A stretch of 64,000 nucleotides of DNA from Dysidea avara (Eukaryota; Porifera; Demospongiae; Dictyoceratida; Dysideidae): the NCBI RefSeq assembly GCF_963678975.1, contig NC_089274.1, forward strand, positions 25,085,053 to 25,149,052. Direction: 5' to 3'. The number at the start of each line of letters is the position of its first letter. Position 1 is the stretch's first letter. Position numbers and translations under genes: made by a program. This document shows positions 1-12,279 of this stretch, piece by piece. Below the pieces are notes generated by a model. That model saw only the letters and a program-made list of their open reading frames with translations, had not been told where the DNA came from and did not search any database.

Positions 1-2254
1 TTTACTAGAGAGTATAGCTAACTGCAATACTGCAAAAAGGGTAAAAACTAAAAACTAGACTGAGGAGTTAATGATAAAATTCACGTTACCAAAAGAATCT
101 TCTTTACTCCATGCAACCTGACAATATCTACCATAAGCAGCTGAGTACTTATAAAATTGCAATGATAATTATTAAAGGTAAAGCTGTCACAATAGTTTTC
201 ACTACAAAGTATCCCAACTGACACGTTTGGTAGTCACTGAATAGCCGGTGCAACAAGGAATCAGTCAACTAAAAAATATTGTAGTCAGATACTCAGATTG
301 CATAATGGAAAATTCTTTTGCAAACGTGAACTAACTCCTCTAGGGTAACTGCAACCCCCTATACATTATTAGCTTTTAATCGATAAAATTCCTAATCGAT
401 AAAATTCCAGGTAGTAAAAAATACAATTTTAAATGTTATTTACTGACAATTTACTTATTGTATGTACCAAAAAGAGCATAATATCAATATTGCTGGCAGT
501 ACAGATGGAAGTAGTTAACAGCATTGGTGACAACTGCATGTCACGTACTGCCTTCAGATATAGCTGTAACGGATGTACACTATATACTTCATTGTGTTAC
601 TGTAATTTATGTTGCTACTTATTTAGTTGGGAATGTATGGCAGTAAAGTATGATTTTCTGATGTAAACATTTAGCTAGTTGAGAACATAATTCTCATGAT
701 GCCTAGTCATGATTTGCTGATGAATGTGATGATCAAACAAGGCATTACAAATGGCAGTAACAAAATGTTTGTTAAGATGACAAAGTTGGATTTACAGTGC
801 GATGTAGCCAGTTCACATCATTTGTTTACAATACAGTACATATGCCACATGTCAATACTTGCACTTATCCACAGCTGCAATTTCATTAATTAAATTTCAA
901 TCTTCTCAAGTGATGTTGAAGGATCTGTGCTAGATAACGCTGAAATATGTACTTGAGTATAAATGTCTTGCATGCATAAATGTTTATACATTTGAAGTGG
1001 TGGATAGCATGATACACAATTTGTAGGTATGCTGCCACAGCTGCTACCAATGATCAGTGACAACTCTTTGTCAGTTGCACTGCATGGATGGATAGCGCTA
1101 TTATCACCTGCATCTTCACACTGTCTTATATAACGTATTGCATAAGTGGACATGAGAGCTTGACCATGTGTACAGTTAAGGCTAATTCGTTGGTTATGAT
1201 AACTAACTGTTTGATATAATGTGGTTTCCCTTACCTCATTATGATAGTTATGATAGCTAACTGTTTGATATAATATGGTTTCTTTCATCTGCAACCAGCA
1301 TAAATCCATATTGCATCTCCTTACGTAACTCCACATGCAGTCAATACACATAAGTATTAGGTTGTTCACTCCCAAATAGACATAAGCATAAATTATAATA
1401 CTGCTTAATTGCAATGATTTGCTGCTAGTAAATGAGTTATACCTGTAACCAATCAGCCAGTTAGTCTAGCATTACAAAGTATTTAAATGAACCATTAGCT
1501 AACTGATTGATATTTATTACCTGCAAACCAGACTAATATTGCAATGTACATGCATTATAGAGTTACAGCTTATTGGCTTTAATTGTTATAGGAATGTACT
1601 ATAGCTATTCATCAAAGGGGTTCACTATTATACTGTTTTAGCCACACAGACAAGAGTCATGGGTGGTAGTGCATGAGTTTCTAAGAGTAGATATTATGTA
1701 ACGTTGTAGCTGGGCAGTTGTAACCAGTATTATATAATAACATTACATAATATCTAGTCATAGAAACTCATGCTGAAGCCGTTACCATGGATGGCTCTTT
1801 GTGTTGCTGTCTTTTGTGCCAGCCCTGCATGGAAACAACCATACATAGCTTTGACCTTCTATTATCACAACACCCTCACATTGTCTTATGTAACATATTG
1901 CATAAGCATGCAGTCACGCCACTGTGAGGACGATGGACAATAACTAGTTACATATAAGGTCATTCAGTATGAGTATACTGTTGTATCTCTTTACATAATT
2001 CCACGTGCAGCCAATTTCAAGGACATTGGTTGCACCTCAAAACCACATAGTCGTATTTACAACCAAACCGGAAGTGACGGCCAACACGGTCACGACTCCC
2101 TAAAACGATGTTGTACTTGCAAGGGCGGATCCAGAGGAGTTCCACTCTGACGTATGACAGTAAAAATCACTCCTTAACATAGCTTCAAAATTGGATCTAC
2201 CATTTTTGATGCTGCAGCATGAGGATATCGGCTCGATCGGTATTACGATTTTAC
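1..2254. repeat. Array unit A1, first part of a large segmental repeat
   Basis: This block is almost base-for-base the same as 16,138-18,375, with only scattered substitutions and small indels, so it is a recent duplicate. It starts with the phrase tttactagagagtatagc, which also opens the units at 9,892 and 21,113. Its open frames (433-666 +, 890-1414 -) recur in the second copy with frame-breaking indels, so I do not call them genes. Internally it has short direct repeats (1,195-1,290) and a hairpin at 1,672-1,772. The unit is cut at 2,265 by a 6.25 kb insertion and resumes at 8,519. Confidence 0.85.
1672..1772. repeat. Hairpin repeat inside unit A
   Basis: Inverted arms reading catgagtttctaagagtag at the left and ctagtcatagaaactcatg at the right, with inner arms agatattatgtaa and ttacataatatct. 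The same hairpin recurs at about 14,991-15,067 and 17,790-17,892 inside the other array units, so it predates the duplications. It is probably an old miniature inverted-repeat element; no target duplication is obvious. Confidence 0.6.
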
Positions 2255-2264
2255 GCGATTTTAC

Positions 2265-2994
2265 GGCTATCGTTTTGTTCACTAATGTTGAGTCCATAAG
2301 CGCCTCAGGCGCTTTTATAAAAATAATTAATCAGAGATTACGGTGCGCCTATGAAGATCGATATTACGAGACACACAGGCACAAGCTTGGACACAAGAGA
2401 GAAGATATACTCAACTCTCAGGATGTGAGGTATGTTACTTTTTTGTACGAAACGTGTACTGCACGGTACTTTACCCTGGGTGCATTATTTGAATGCTGTG
2501 ACAGGAATTAAAGTCATAGTTTAACTTGCACAATATGCCTTGGCTTACAGGTGTGGTCAACTTAGAGGTTTGGGTAAAAGAAGTGTTGTAATGTCTATGA
2601 GTTTGGCACAATAGAGCAGGCAATGATTCTTAAGGTCATCAATGGCACGTACACACTTTAATGTTATCATGCTAGCTATATACATACGCCGCACTCTGGG
2701 TGATTCCAATTGACGTGCCACAAGATGAGTATTTGGAGATACAAAGTAGTTAGAGGATAAATTACCTGCAGTATTCTAACTTTTGCGTGTGTCTTTGTGG
2801 AGGGTGCTAAACCATAAATGGTAGTTGGAAGTCTTCCAATTGCCCTAAGCAGCCTCTGTGGTGTGTGAAGCCTTTTTCTCTTTGTCATTAAGTTGAGTAG
2901 TATCTGGTACAGTTCAAACCTCATGCACTCTTGTATTCGTACACTACTCAGCTTATATTATTGTGTAGTAGAAAGCAATGTGATGAACAGCAGC
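2265..2994. repeat. Left inverted arm of the 6.25 kb element
   Basis: About 730 bp that reappear, reverse complemented and diverged, at 7,317-8,518. Landmarks include the cgcctcaggcgc palindrome near 2,301, the run caatgattcttaaggtcatc ending near 2,640 (matched at 8,139-8,158), and gcttatattattgtgtagta at 2,951 (matched near 7,340). Divergence between the arms indicates the element is not very young. Confidence 0.75.
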
Positions 2995-5900
2995 CATTTG
3001 TGTTTCTAATTACAAGCATGCATATGTATTTACAAATTAATGTGACTAAAAGCATGGAGTATGTATATCATAATTATAATCTATGTTAAAAGCTGCATTT
3101 GGAATTTATTGAATTGGTTATAAGTTCTTTAGTGATAGACAGGTTAGCTGAATGTTGTATTTTTGTTGTTGCAGTTTTGTTACAATAGAGTTTAAACACA
3201 TGGGCTATAAATGCTGCATGCTTTGAGGATATCGTGAGTGGGTGTTACAGTTAAAGCAGTGCTACATGTGTGTACGCATAAGGGGACATGTCAAGAGATG
3301 AGGCAAAATCGAGCGCTGTATTTGCCTCGAGACACACTCAAGTGCTGTATTTTTTGTACATACAAGCATATGTGGTACTTTAAATTGTACTTGTACTTCC
3401 TGTTCTTGCTTGGAGCGTATGCCCTAATCGTTTCAATTTTTGGTGATCAGCAATGTAAACAGCGGTGTTCATGTGTGCATGTATACGTACGTACAGTATA
3501 CCCTCTAATGTGCTGAGAACATTATTATTATTATTATAGGCTTTACAGCACAACATACAAGGGAGTACGAACTAAGTCAACATACAGTGCAGTATGTATG
3601 AAAGTAAATGTGTTGAGGGTCTGGCAGAAATTACTTTTGCCAGCCTTAATTAATTTCAGTAAATTAACAAACTAGTCTGAAGAAAAGAAAATAATGATTT
3701 GATTAGTTACGTACTCAACTTGAACGATACACTTTTTGTTCTTCATTCAGGTCGTCAAACATGAACCTCATGTTCCAAAAGAAAATTACTTTTAATGCTG
3801 AAATAAATACTGCAAGTGCTCAGATATTGTTTAGAATGTTGGTATTGAAATTAAGGTCACAAGATCCATGTTAGCCAGCTCATGTGATACATTTGTTACC
3901 TAACAATAACATCACGAAGGCTGTGGAGTTTGATTTGTGAAATTTTAATGTGCTTTGACATGAGTACTTCTATATGACATGTTGATCATTACTGTTACTT
4001 GTAAAAATAGTGAAATTCCTTCTCCCTAGTGGATCTATAAGGAGTATTATCCTCAGTGGTGTCACCATTGTACGGAACTGTCTTCACGTACATACTGCAA
4101 ATTAGTTTATAGTATTCTGTTTTATTTCATCAAAATTAGGATTTTACCGTCGATTACTATTGACAGTTTCAAACACATTATCTGTTTTGTGTCTCGAGTG
4201 TTTGGTTGTACAGTATGGCTGTTTGTAACAGCATGTGTTTGCATGCACTGGTAATGAAAAACGGCTTTGCCAGTTATGATGCAGTTACATTATTGTATGT
4301 GTACATATATTGTTCGCAGTATGATGTTAGCTGACCTTCACTCTGGTAAACTACACAGATTCATCGTGAAGTTGATGTGAGTGATAGGGTAAGTACAGGG
4401 TCATAGTACAGGTCATTATAATGGTGTGAATATAGTTAGTGAGTGGGCAATATTACACTCCATTCCCAGTTTAGTAACACTCAGTAAGTCTGACTTTCGC
4501 CAAAACATTACAAAGGGCAACTTGCACAGTGAAATCTCTCACCCTAATTTTATGAATACCACACACTAGATCAATTAAAGCTCAAAAAATGTCAGGATGG
4601 TTAGCTCATCAACTTACAAAGTCTTATTAGGAAACAATGTCGATTATGCATGTGTTCAGGTTTGACTGTATCAGGAGCTCATGATCATAAGCGCCACAAG
4701 GCACATGTGATATTCACACATTATTATAAACATGCTGCCATGTGACCACTACTCTATTATACACTCTACTCCATAGCCTATACATGACCACTGGATGAAG
4801 TGACACAGCCGTGAGCAGTAATGATGCTAGCAGACTGACCGCTCCTCCTCCCAAGAGTACATTTATGAAATTGTATTTAGGTACACTTTACTGAGGGATG
4901 AAGTTTAGTTGTTTTAGTTACATCATTTCTTTATACAATTATCTTGAGATACATTATTATTTTGATGGTTACAGGATTGTTGTTCTTAATTCCTTTCTGG
5001 TCTGGCTTACACAGAAGATGTTACCTACACATGGACATAACTTATATCATAGACCATAGGGTATGGAGTAAGCACTAAACTAAACTGAGTTACTTGCAAA
5101 GTGTTAAAGATGATTTCAAGTGTATGAAGGCTCTTGCTAATGGACACCATGTACTGTGTGTGGTACATGAAGCTGGGCTCAAAAACTTTATAGGGAAAAC
5201 AAAAAAGCTACAACTTGAAAGGACCAGTTGCAGTACAAAAAAAGCTGGATTATCAGTAGATAACATGCATATCCTGTAAGCGGTATATTATGTACAGACC
5301 TTGTGGTTATCATCAAGACACTTCCTATGTAGACCTAGAGAAATATTTAATGGGAATTGTAAGCATTATTATATAACATGAAGTGTGAGCTGCTTCATTT
5401 GTAACTTCTGCATAATTATAGACTTGATCACAGTAACCTGTTCATAAATTAGGTTGACTCGTTGAGGTCCAGTAGTTATAGTCTGTGTATGTGTCATATG
5501 GTAGTGTCTGCTATTGACACCCAGCAACTTGATGTAGTAAACTAAATCTGTAAACATATTGGAATATAATTAGGGGATAGGTCGTGTAATGTACCCTCTA
5601 GTACTTTAGTTAACCAGTCCCTTGACTTATCACATGCAATAATAACTTTTAATAGTAACAAATAAAACTGATAACACAACCACATGACAACTAACTAATA
5701 GATACTATATATACAAGTGGTAACCATTAATGATGTCATACAAAACCTAATAACTACAACATGATTAAGTAATAAAAGTCTTGAGTTCAGTACAGGTCAC
5801 ATGTTACACAAGACCTAATGTGGACACAACTACTGTACACTATCATATCACATAAATATCGCACACACACACAAAGCAAAGTCTTTGGCTACTGTGCTAG

Positions 5901-6382
5901 CACAGTCATCCCTACCTGGTGACTCAGAGCAGGGACATCTGTGGAAGTTTTCAGTATGTAATTATTACAAACGAAAGACGTCATCCCTGGTTCCAAGTAG
6001 ATGGTATTATGGTTGTAAGTACAAAATCCATCTGCAATGATGAAATAAATAATATTATGTATCTAGATATCTACAATGCTTAGCTTCCAATAGGCACATT
6101 TTATTATGGGGATCTGGTGGTGAATAATCCCTGTGTGGGAACTATATTGGGAGTTGTGTTTTCAGGGGTATGATTGTATTGGTAGAGGCTTGTAAAGGGA
6201 CATTCTAAAACTGTACACTATCAACTGTACACTATCAAGAGACTGAATGTTCAGTGCCCTTTATACGGAGGTCCTTTTAGAGAGGTTCCACTGTAGTTGC
6301 TTATACTTCATAACACCTCACTTAGAAGCCATGTGTTTAATAAGACTACTTTGATATAGTGGCCACCTCCGAACATAGCTAC
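2995..6382. other. Interior of the foldback element, no gene seen
   Basis: AT-rich sequence between the arms. The small open frames (for example 3,238-3,516 + and 5,094-5,279 +) show no domain, no convincing start context and no codon signal. I see nothing that I can name here. Confidence 0.5.
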
Positions 6383-6566
6383 CGTATGCAAGGAAATTTT
6401 GATGTAAGAAAAACTTGACGAATTCACACTTCAGCAGATTTGACGAATAAAATATTGACGAAAATCAAGAAATTGTAGACAAAATCTGTACTTTTAAAGG
6501 TGCTTATAAACATATGAATTTGTCGATTCATCAAATTTTTCTGACATCAAAATTTATTTGCATACG
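6383..6566. mobile_element. Miniature inverted-repeat element (184 bp)
   Basis: Ends are cgtatgcaaggaaattttga and the near-complement tcaaaatttatttgcatacg. The inner arms (cttgacgaattc and the diverged complement gtcgattcatcaa) extend the hairpin. It lies inside the foldback element. I cannot assign a superfamily. Confidence 0.6.
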
Positions 6567-6750
6567 TTAATGTGTATGGGACATACTGCTCCATTGCTGA
6601 GGCCATAATATATCCCTAGCCACATGGCCCTATTAGTGAGGTTCATTCAATGCATGCCAACTGTATTTAATTAAGGTAACACCCAGCACATTTTAGCCAG
6701 CATTTCTTTAATACTTCTTTCAAAAGTAATAATTGTTTATGGTGCTACAG

Positions 6751-6798
6751 TACCATATATAGCATTACCATATATAGCATTACCATATATAGCATTAC
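6751..6798. repeat. Three tandem copies of a 15-bp unit
   Basis: The unit taccatatatagcat is repeated three times without change. It is a simple minisatellite inside the foldback element. Confidence 0.9.
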
Positions 6799-7565
6799 AA
6801 CATACAGATAGTTTACATAAGTTAGTGCAAAAACATTAGGGAATGGAATTATTATAATCAGTTCCTAGCATATTTTAATCTTGGAAGATAGTAGACAATA
6901 AGTGACCCGCTGAGCAAAAAATTGACTTGTCTGCATTTTCTTGAATTTCTGACTTTTTTAGTTGGAAAACCAATGGGCTGTTAGTTTCAGCATTATCCGG
7001 TAAGTAATTTCGGAGTTGTAGCAATAGACATCAAGAAGAGCAAAACAATCGACTTGTACAGAAATTTACAGGCACTTTGTTTAATCGATCACAAGTCTTG
7101 AGTACAATAGGCTATAGAGTTGGGACTTGTGTCATTCTATTCACCATGAACTGGGGCATTCATCAAGGTACAGTTGTATACATCAATGCTATTAAGCAAG
7201 AAGCTTAGAAACAGCAATGATAAAGTTATGTTATACCGCAACGTAATCAAATGCACATAACTCATGCTTGTTTCATGGGAGAAAAAAACAACAAATTATT
7301 CTTACTCTCGGTGACTGCTGCTCATCATATTGCTTTCTATTACACAATAATATAAGCTGAGTAGTGTATGAATGCAAGTGTGTATGAGGTTTGAACTGTA
7401 CCAGATACTACCCAACTCAATGACAAAGAAAAAAAAGTGCTGTGGCCACACACACCACAGAGACTGTTTAGGGAAATTGGAAGACTTCCAACAACTATTT
7501 ACCTCCTTAAAAGACTAGCGCAAATGTTAGAATGCTGCAGGTAATTTATCCTGACTACTTTGTAT

Positions 7566-8054
7566 TAGGGTTAAGACAATAACTTTTGGATACTGCTTTA
7601 CTGCACCAAAGCTTCATTACCATGGATACTAACAAGTTAAACCAGTTGCACAAGTATAGTCACTCCTTGTGGGAGCTGCCATTTACATATTTTTTGGTTA
7701 GTTATACAGTGAAACCCCTGTGTATTAATACCGAACAAAAGTGTCCAGATTATCAAGGTGTCCTGATTTTCCAAGTCAGATTGCATGCAAACGGACATTT
7801 TGAGACCATTACCATTCATCCAGGTTATACAGGTGTACTCATTTTCAAGTGTCCTGATTAACAGGTTCCACTGTATGTTTAAACAATGGTTGTACTGGAG
7901 CTATAATGAAGTGTGCGAGTTTGTACTACAGTGTACAGTACCCCTAATTACCATCAGCTGTGTGCATTAATTGTTGACATGACATTTGTAACAAAGCTTT
8001 GGTAACATTTTCAAGAGTTTCGGAGGATTTATCTGTACATTCGTTCCAACCCTA
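7566..8054. mobile_element. hAT-like miniature element (489 bp), nested
   Basis: Short inverted ends tagggtt and aaccta-type (aaccc-ta) are flanked by the 8-bp sequences ctttgtat (7,558-7,565) and cattgtat (8,055-8,062). An 8-bp duplication is typical of hAT elements; assignment is inference. It interrupts the right arm of the foldback element and itself contains the pogo-like element at 7,707-7,873. Confidence 0.6.
7707..7873. mobile_element. pogo/Tc1-like miniature element copy 1
   Basis: Ends cagtgaaacccctgtg and aacaggttccactg, flanked by TA on each side as expected for Tc1/mariner/pogo elements. The same family (consensus end cagtggaacctcagttatcc) occurs at least seven more times in the window. 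Confidence 0.7.
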
Positions 8055-8518
8055 CATTGTATCTTCAAAAACTCATCTTGCAGCACATCAATTGGAATCA
8101 CCAATGTGTGACATATGTACATATAAAATTAAAGTGATGACCTTAAGAATCATTGCCTGCTCTATTATGCCAAACTCAGACATTACAACACTTCCCTTAG
8201 CCAAGCCTCTAAGTTGATCACACCTGTATAAGCCAAGGCAGATTGTGCAAGTTAAACCATGACTACAAAGGGTCTGTCACAGTATAGAGTATATTTAAAT
8301 AATGCCCCCAGGGTAAATTACCGTGTAGTACACGTTTCGTACAAAAAAGAAACGTACCTCACATCCTGAAAGTTGAATATATCTTCTCTTTTGTGTCCAA
8401 GCTTGTGTCTGTGTGTCTCGTATTATCGATCTTTATAGGCGCACATTAATATCTGATTATTTTTATAAAAGCACCTGAGGCGCTTATGGACTCAACATGG
8501 GTGAACAAAACGATAGCC

Positions 8519-8723
8519 GAGGATATCGCGGCTCGATCGGTTTTACGATTTTACAATCCACCGATAATTATTTTCAGAGGCGCTAACTAATTTCATTGGG
8601 AGGTCAGAATTAGTTATTTATTTATTTTTGACTTTACAGCATAAAGAATTTTAAAATAACAAATGCAGGTGATTTGAGCAGCATGTAGCTAATGCTCAGT
8701 GAACGTAATTTTGATTAGGACTT
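8519..8723. repeat. Array unit A1, resumption after insertion
   Basis: Matches 18,341-18,470 of unit A2 (aatccaccgataattatttt and following), confirming that the foldback element was inserted into an existing unit. Confidence 0.7.
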
Positions 8724-9653
8724 TTAATATAAGTTACGTTGTAGAAACCCTCTTACAGAGTTAGCCTTAGCTGTTATCATGTTAATATGTTCAGTCCAGT
8801 TTAAATGCTTGTCAATAATCACACCCAGATATTTTGCATGATTAACGAAGGGTATTTGGCAATTTCTCAAATAGTCACAGTAATCAGATGAAATGTAGTT
8901 GACTTTGTTCGTAATTCTTAGAAATTCAGATTTGTTTGGGTTAAATGACATTTGCCAGTCTATAGACCACTTCATCATTGTATTCAAATCATTCTGAAGA
9001 GTAACAACTTCCTGTTTATTCAAAATGCTACGGTTGATTAAGGTGTCATCAGCATGATAATCAAACTTTAGATGTAAGGTTTTGAGTAATGTTGTTGATA
9101 TAGCAAAGGAATAATAAAGGGCCAAATACTGAACCCTGTGGAACTCCAGAAATCACTGTAGTTGGATCACTATATTCGCCATTTACAACTACTTGTCAGT
9201 TGAGATCTACCAGTAAGCAAATCCTCTATCCACTTGAGGGTATATCCACGAATACCATAGTGAGAAAGTTCACAACTTAATCTCTTTAATGGTACGGTGT
9301 CAAAGGCTTTTGACATATCTAAAAAAATTGCATCAATTTGGCCCAAATGATTTAAAGTTTCCACAAAGTCGTTGATATAGTGCCAATTAACTGAGTCTTG
9401 CATGATCTTCCACTTCTAAAACCGTGTTGCTGGTCAATAAAGATGTCATGTCTATTAAGATGTGAGTGGATATTAGTTGAGATAATATGCTCAAGTGCTT
9501 TGCATACAACACATGCAAGTGATAGTTTACTGGTAATTTTGTAGGTGTGAATGTCAACAATAATCTCTCCACGTTATAAATGGATAGTGTATAGGTCATA
9601 AGATATGGCATTCTTTGAATCCCATAATTTGTGTGATTACTGGGAAGGGGCAA
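8724..9653 (-). mobile_element. LINE fragment, decayed reverse transcriptase
   Basis: Minus-strand frames give reverse transcriptase pieces in order. 9,387-9,653 holds the region before motif A, in several frames. 9,170-9,403 holds motif A (residues reading AIFLDMSKAFDTVPL). 8,724-9,125 holds a damaged motif C (YHADDT in place of the usual YADDT) and the thumb-side block AKYLGVIIDKHLNW. Frames shift at about 9,130-9,180 and 9,390-9,550. Both the 5' half and the 3' end are missing. It is a dead non-LTR retrotransposon, Jockey/CR1-like by motif style (inference). Confidence 0.85.
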
Positions 9654-9891
9654 CTGTTGCCCCTCTCATTGACAATGTATGGGAAAATTGCAACTTCAAA
9701 ATGTCATATCTCATGACTTATATATGCTATCCTTTTAAAACTTAGAGAGGTGACTTAAGACATTGACACCTACAAATAATGTAAAATTTAGGTTGCTAGG
9801 GGCAACAGTCAATCTTTTCATTATTATGAATTTGTACGACCCACGTGGGCTCTGCTAATCAAATATAATAATAATAATTAACTCGCTTAGA
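9654..9891. other. End of unit A1
   Basis: Non-coding. The last about 90 bases, ending in ctctgctaatcaaatataat and a short AAT-rich run, are repeated at 21,060-21,112, just before the next B unit. This marks the A/B junction in both halves of the array. Confidence 0.6.
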
Positions 9892-11147
9892 TTTTACTAG
9901 AGAGTATACCACACTGCACTGAAAAAGGTAGCTAAGGGTTATCCTTTGTAAAATCTAAAGAACTAATGTACCAGCACTAGACTGAGGAGTTGAGTCACGT
10001 TACTATTTACTAGCTAAATGCAATTTCCTTTACTCAGTGCAATACAATCTGCAGCTGACTGCCATATCCTAGTTAAACTACCATAACCAGCTGCATACAG
10101 TAGACCCTCAGTTATCCGACCCTGGTTTTATCTGTACCCGATAATTGGAAATAACTGCTGGTTTTATTAGAGTATTTGAGTACAAGTGTATGCTATATTT
10201 GAGTATTTCAACAGAGCTCTGAATGTATGGACTTCAGTTATCCAAAAAATTCACTTATCCGAACACTTTTTCCATTGCCTGAGATGCATTGGGGTTCAGA
10301 TAACTGAGGCTCCACTGTACTTATAAGAGGAGTTAATTCACATTACCAATAGGAATTTCCTTTACTTTATGCAACCTGCAGCTGATCATGACTCCAGCTA
10401 ATAATTATAATTATCCCATGCAGTTATTGTATTACTTTCTGTTGTAGTTAACTGATTCCTTGTGGCACTGGCTATTAAGTGACCATCAAATGTGTCAATT
10501 GGAATGCTTTGTAGTGAAAATTATTGTGACACCTTTATCTTTAATATTTAGGGTGGGACCAGAATGTGGGCAGTAAAGTATGATTTGCTGATGATGTAGC
10601 TACTATTTTAGCTAGTTGCAACATAATTCTCATAATTCTCATGTTTCAACATAATCCATCATAGCTGTTACTACAAACCACTCTATGACTCTTTGTCATA
10701 GCTGTTACATCAAATCTGTTGACTATCGGACTATTAAGTTGTGCCCCAAGACCTCTGTTGCTTGTAACAGAGTTGCTGTTGGAAATCCCAAACCTGGCTA
10801 CATGCCTAATACTCTGTATACCCTATCAAAATAGTTGTATCAATTTTTGGATTGCGCTAGTGCTGTTTTAGGTAGTCGTAGCCAAACCATAACCCAATGT
10901 TTTACTATAACTGTTACTGAAATCTACACTTTATAGAGTTCTTTGGCTTTAGATAAGTACCCCCATATAGGTTGTTTGTTATATTATACATTGTATACAT
11001 ATGGTTGCATTACATTACATATTTTATAATACACAATTTGCAGGCATGCCATCATAGCTGTTACTACAAACCACTCTATGACTCTTTGTCAGTTACACTG
11101 GGCACTACTGGTGTAGCTATATAGTGGAGAATTGATGATCTGAACTA
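9892..11147. repeat. Array unit B1, first part
   Basis: Starts attttactagagagtatacc and runs closely parallel to 21,113-21,840, including a shared pogo-like element. The stretch from about 10,600 is also similar to unit A. No open frame of note. Confidence 0.75.
10098..10317. mobile_element. pogo/Tc1-like miniature element copy 2
   Basis: Ends cagtagaccctcagttatcc and ataactgaggctccactg with TA on both sides. The same insertion is present at the matching place in unit B2 (21,296-21,512), so it predates the duplication. Confidence 0.75.
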
Positions 11148-11320
11148 ATATGTGACCCAGTCTGAGAAAACCGGTCTTATCGCCCACGTCAGCGGATTCG
11201 ATTTTTCACCCAGGACACACAGCCACATGAATAAACCATCTAATTCCACATTAAAATCAGCTAGACTTGAGTGGTCTGGTTTTGCTGGCTGCTTTTCCCG
11301 AACCCAGTGGCGATCCATAC

Positions 11321-11445
11321 GTAGTCTAGCGTGGCCAGACCGCTATTTTCGCGCAGGGGCTTATCGATTGAAGATTATGCGGGCGCTTATAATCTTCAAT
11401 CGATAAGCCCCTGCGCGAAAATAGCGATCTGGCCACGCGAGACTA
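11321..11445. mobile_element. Near-perfect hairpin element (125 bp)
   Basis: Arms read tagtctagcgtggccagacc and the near-complement gatctggccacgcgagacta, with long inner complementarity around cgcgcaggggcttatcgatt. It is flanked by atccatac (11,313-11,320) and atccgtac (11,446-11,453), an 8-bp target duplication with one change. A diverged relative is at 24,628-24,729. Confidence 0.8.
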
Positions 11446-12279
11446 ATCCGTACTTGTGGTGTGGGGCCTTAATGGAGCTCTGGTCAACCTAGGAATGACT
11501 GTATGTGGCTGTACAGCTCTGTGGTGTTGAATAATTGCCTCTGCTGTGAATTTCCTTTCATTTTATCCAGTTTTGAGACCTCAATGGCTCAAAACTTGGC
11601 CTAATTCATCTCTTGGCCTTCCTTTTCAATTTTTGAAGCGATCTGGCCACGCGAGACTAATCCGTACTTGTGGTGTGGGGCCTTAATGGAGCTCTGGTCA
11701 ACCTAGGAATGACTGTATGTGGCTGTACAGCTCTGTGGTGTTGAATAATTGCCTCTGCTGTGAATTTCCTTTCATTTTATCCAGTTTTGAGACCTCAATG
11801 GCTCAAAACTTGGCCTAATTCATCTCTTGGCCTTCCTTTTCAATTTTTGAAGCGATCTGGCCACGCGAGACTAATCCGTACTTGTGGTGTGGGGCCTTAA
11901 TGGAGCTCTGGTCAACCTAGGAATGACTGTATGTGGCTGTACAGCTCTGTGGTGTTGAATAATTGCCTCTGCTGTGAATTTCCTTTCATTTTATCCAGTT
12001 TTGAGACCTCAATGGCTCAAAACTTGGCCTAATTCATCTCTTGGCCTTCCTTTTCAATTTTTGAAGCGATCTGGCCACGCGAGACTAATCCGTACTTGTG
12101 GTGTGGGGCCTTAATGGAGCTCTGGTCAACCTAGGAATGACTGTATGTGGCTGTACAGCTCTGTGGTGTTGATTAATTGCCTCTACTGTGAATTTCCTTT
12201 CATTTTATCCAGTTTTGAGACCTCAATGGCTCAAAACTTGGCCTAATTCATCTCTTGGCCTTCCTTTTCAATTTTTGAA
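11424..12279. repeat. Four tandem 214-bp repeats
   Basis: Copies start at 11,424, 11,638, 11,852 and 12,066, each opening gcgatctggccacgcgagac. They are virtually identical; copy 4 has a couple of substitutions (gattaattgcctctactg). Each unit begins with the right arm of the hairpin element plus its target duplication, so amplification began after the hairpin inserted. No spacer variation is present, so this is not a CRISPR array. Confidence 0.95.

Larger units (their letters stand above)
2265..8518. mobile_element. 6.25 kb foldback-like element with long inverted arms
   Basis: The left end begins ggctatcgttttgttcac and the right end finishes gtgaacaaaacgatagcc. The inverted homology extends from 2,265 to about 2,994 on the left and 7,317 to 8,518 on the right; the right arm is longer because it carries a 489-bp insertion. 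The element is flanked on both sides by gaggatatcg(cg)gctcgatcgg followed by t-attacgattttac, a copy of about 35 bp, and the sequence after 8,554 continues as in the empty second copy at 18,375. The inner 4.3 kb has no open frame resembling a transposase. It therefore looks like a non-autonomous DNA element, possibly Foldback-like; class unknown. Confidence 0.75.
7317..8518. repeat. Right inverted arm of the 6.25 kb element
   Basis: This is the reverse complement of 2,265-2,994, interrupted at 7,566-8,054 by an element with its own target duplication. Removing that insertion aligns ctactttgtat with the left arm sequence atacaaagtag. Confidence 0.75.

Noticed and set aside
890-1414. 174-residue minus-strand frame with a repeated ETxLYQTVSYHN phrase
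   Set aside because: The repetition is a DNA-level direct repeat, the homologous copy at 17,056-17,534 has frame-breaking indels, and no domain is seen.
5094-5279. 61-residue frame in the foldback element interior
   Set aside because: Too short for a transposase and lacks any motif.
11424-12279. CRISPR-like array
   Set aside because: The four 214-bp units are contiguous copies without unique spacers, in a eukaryotic context.
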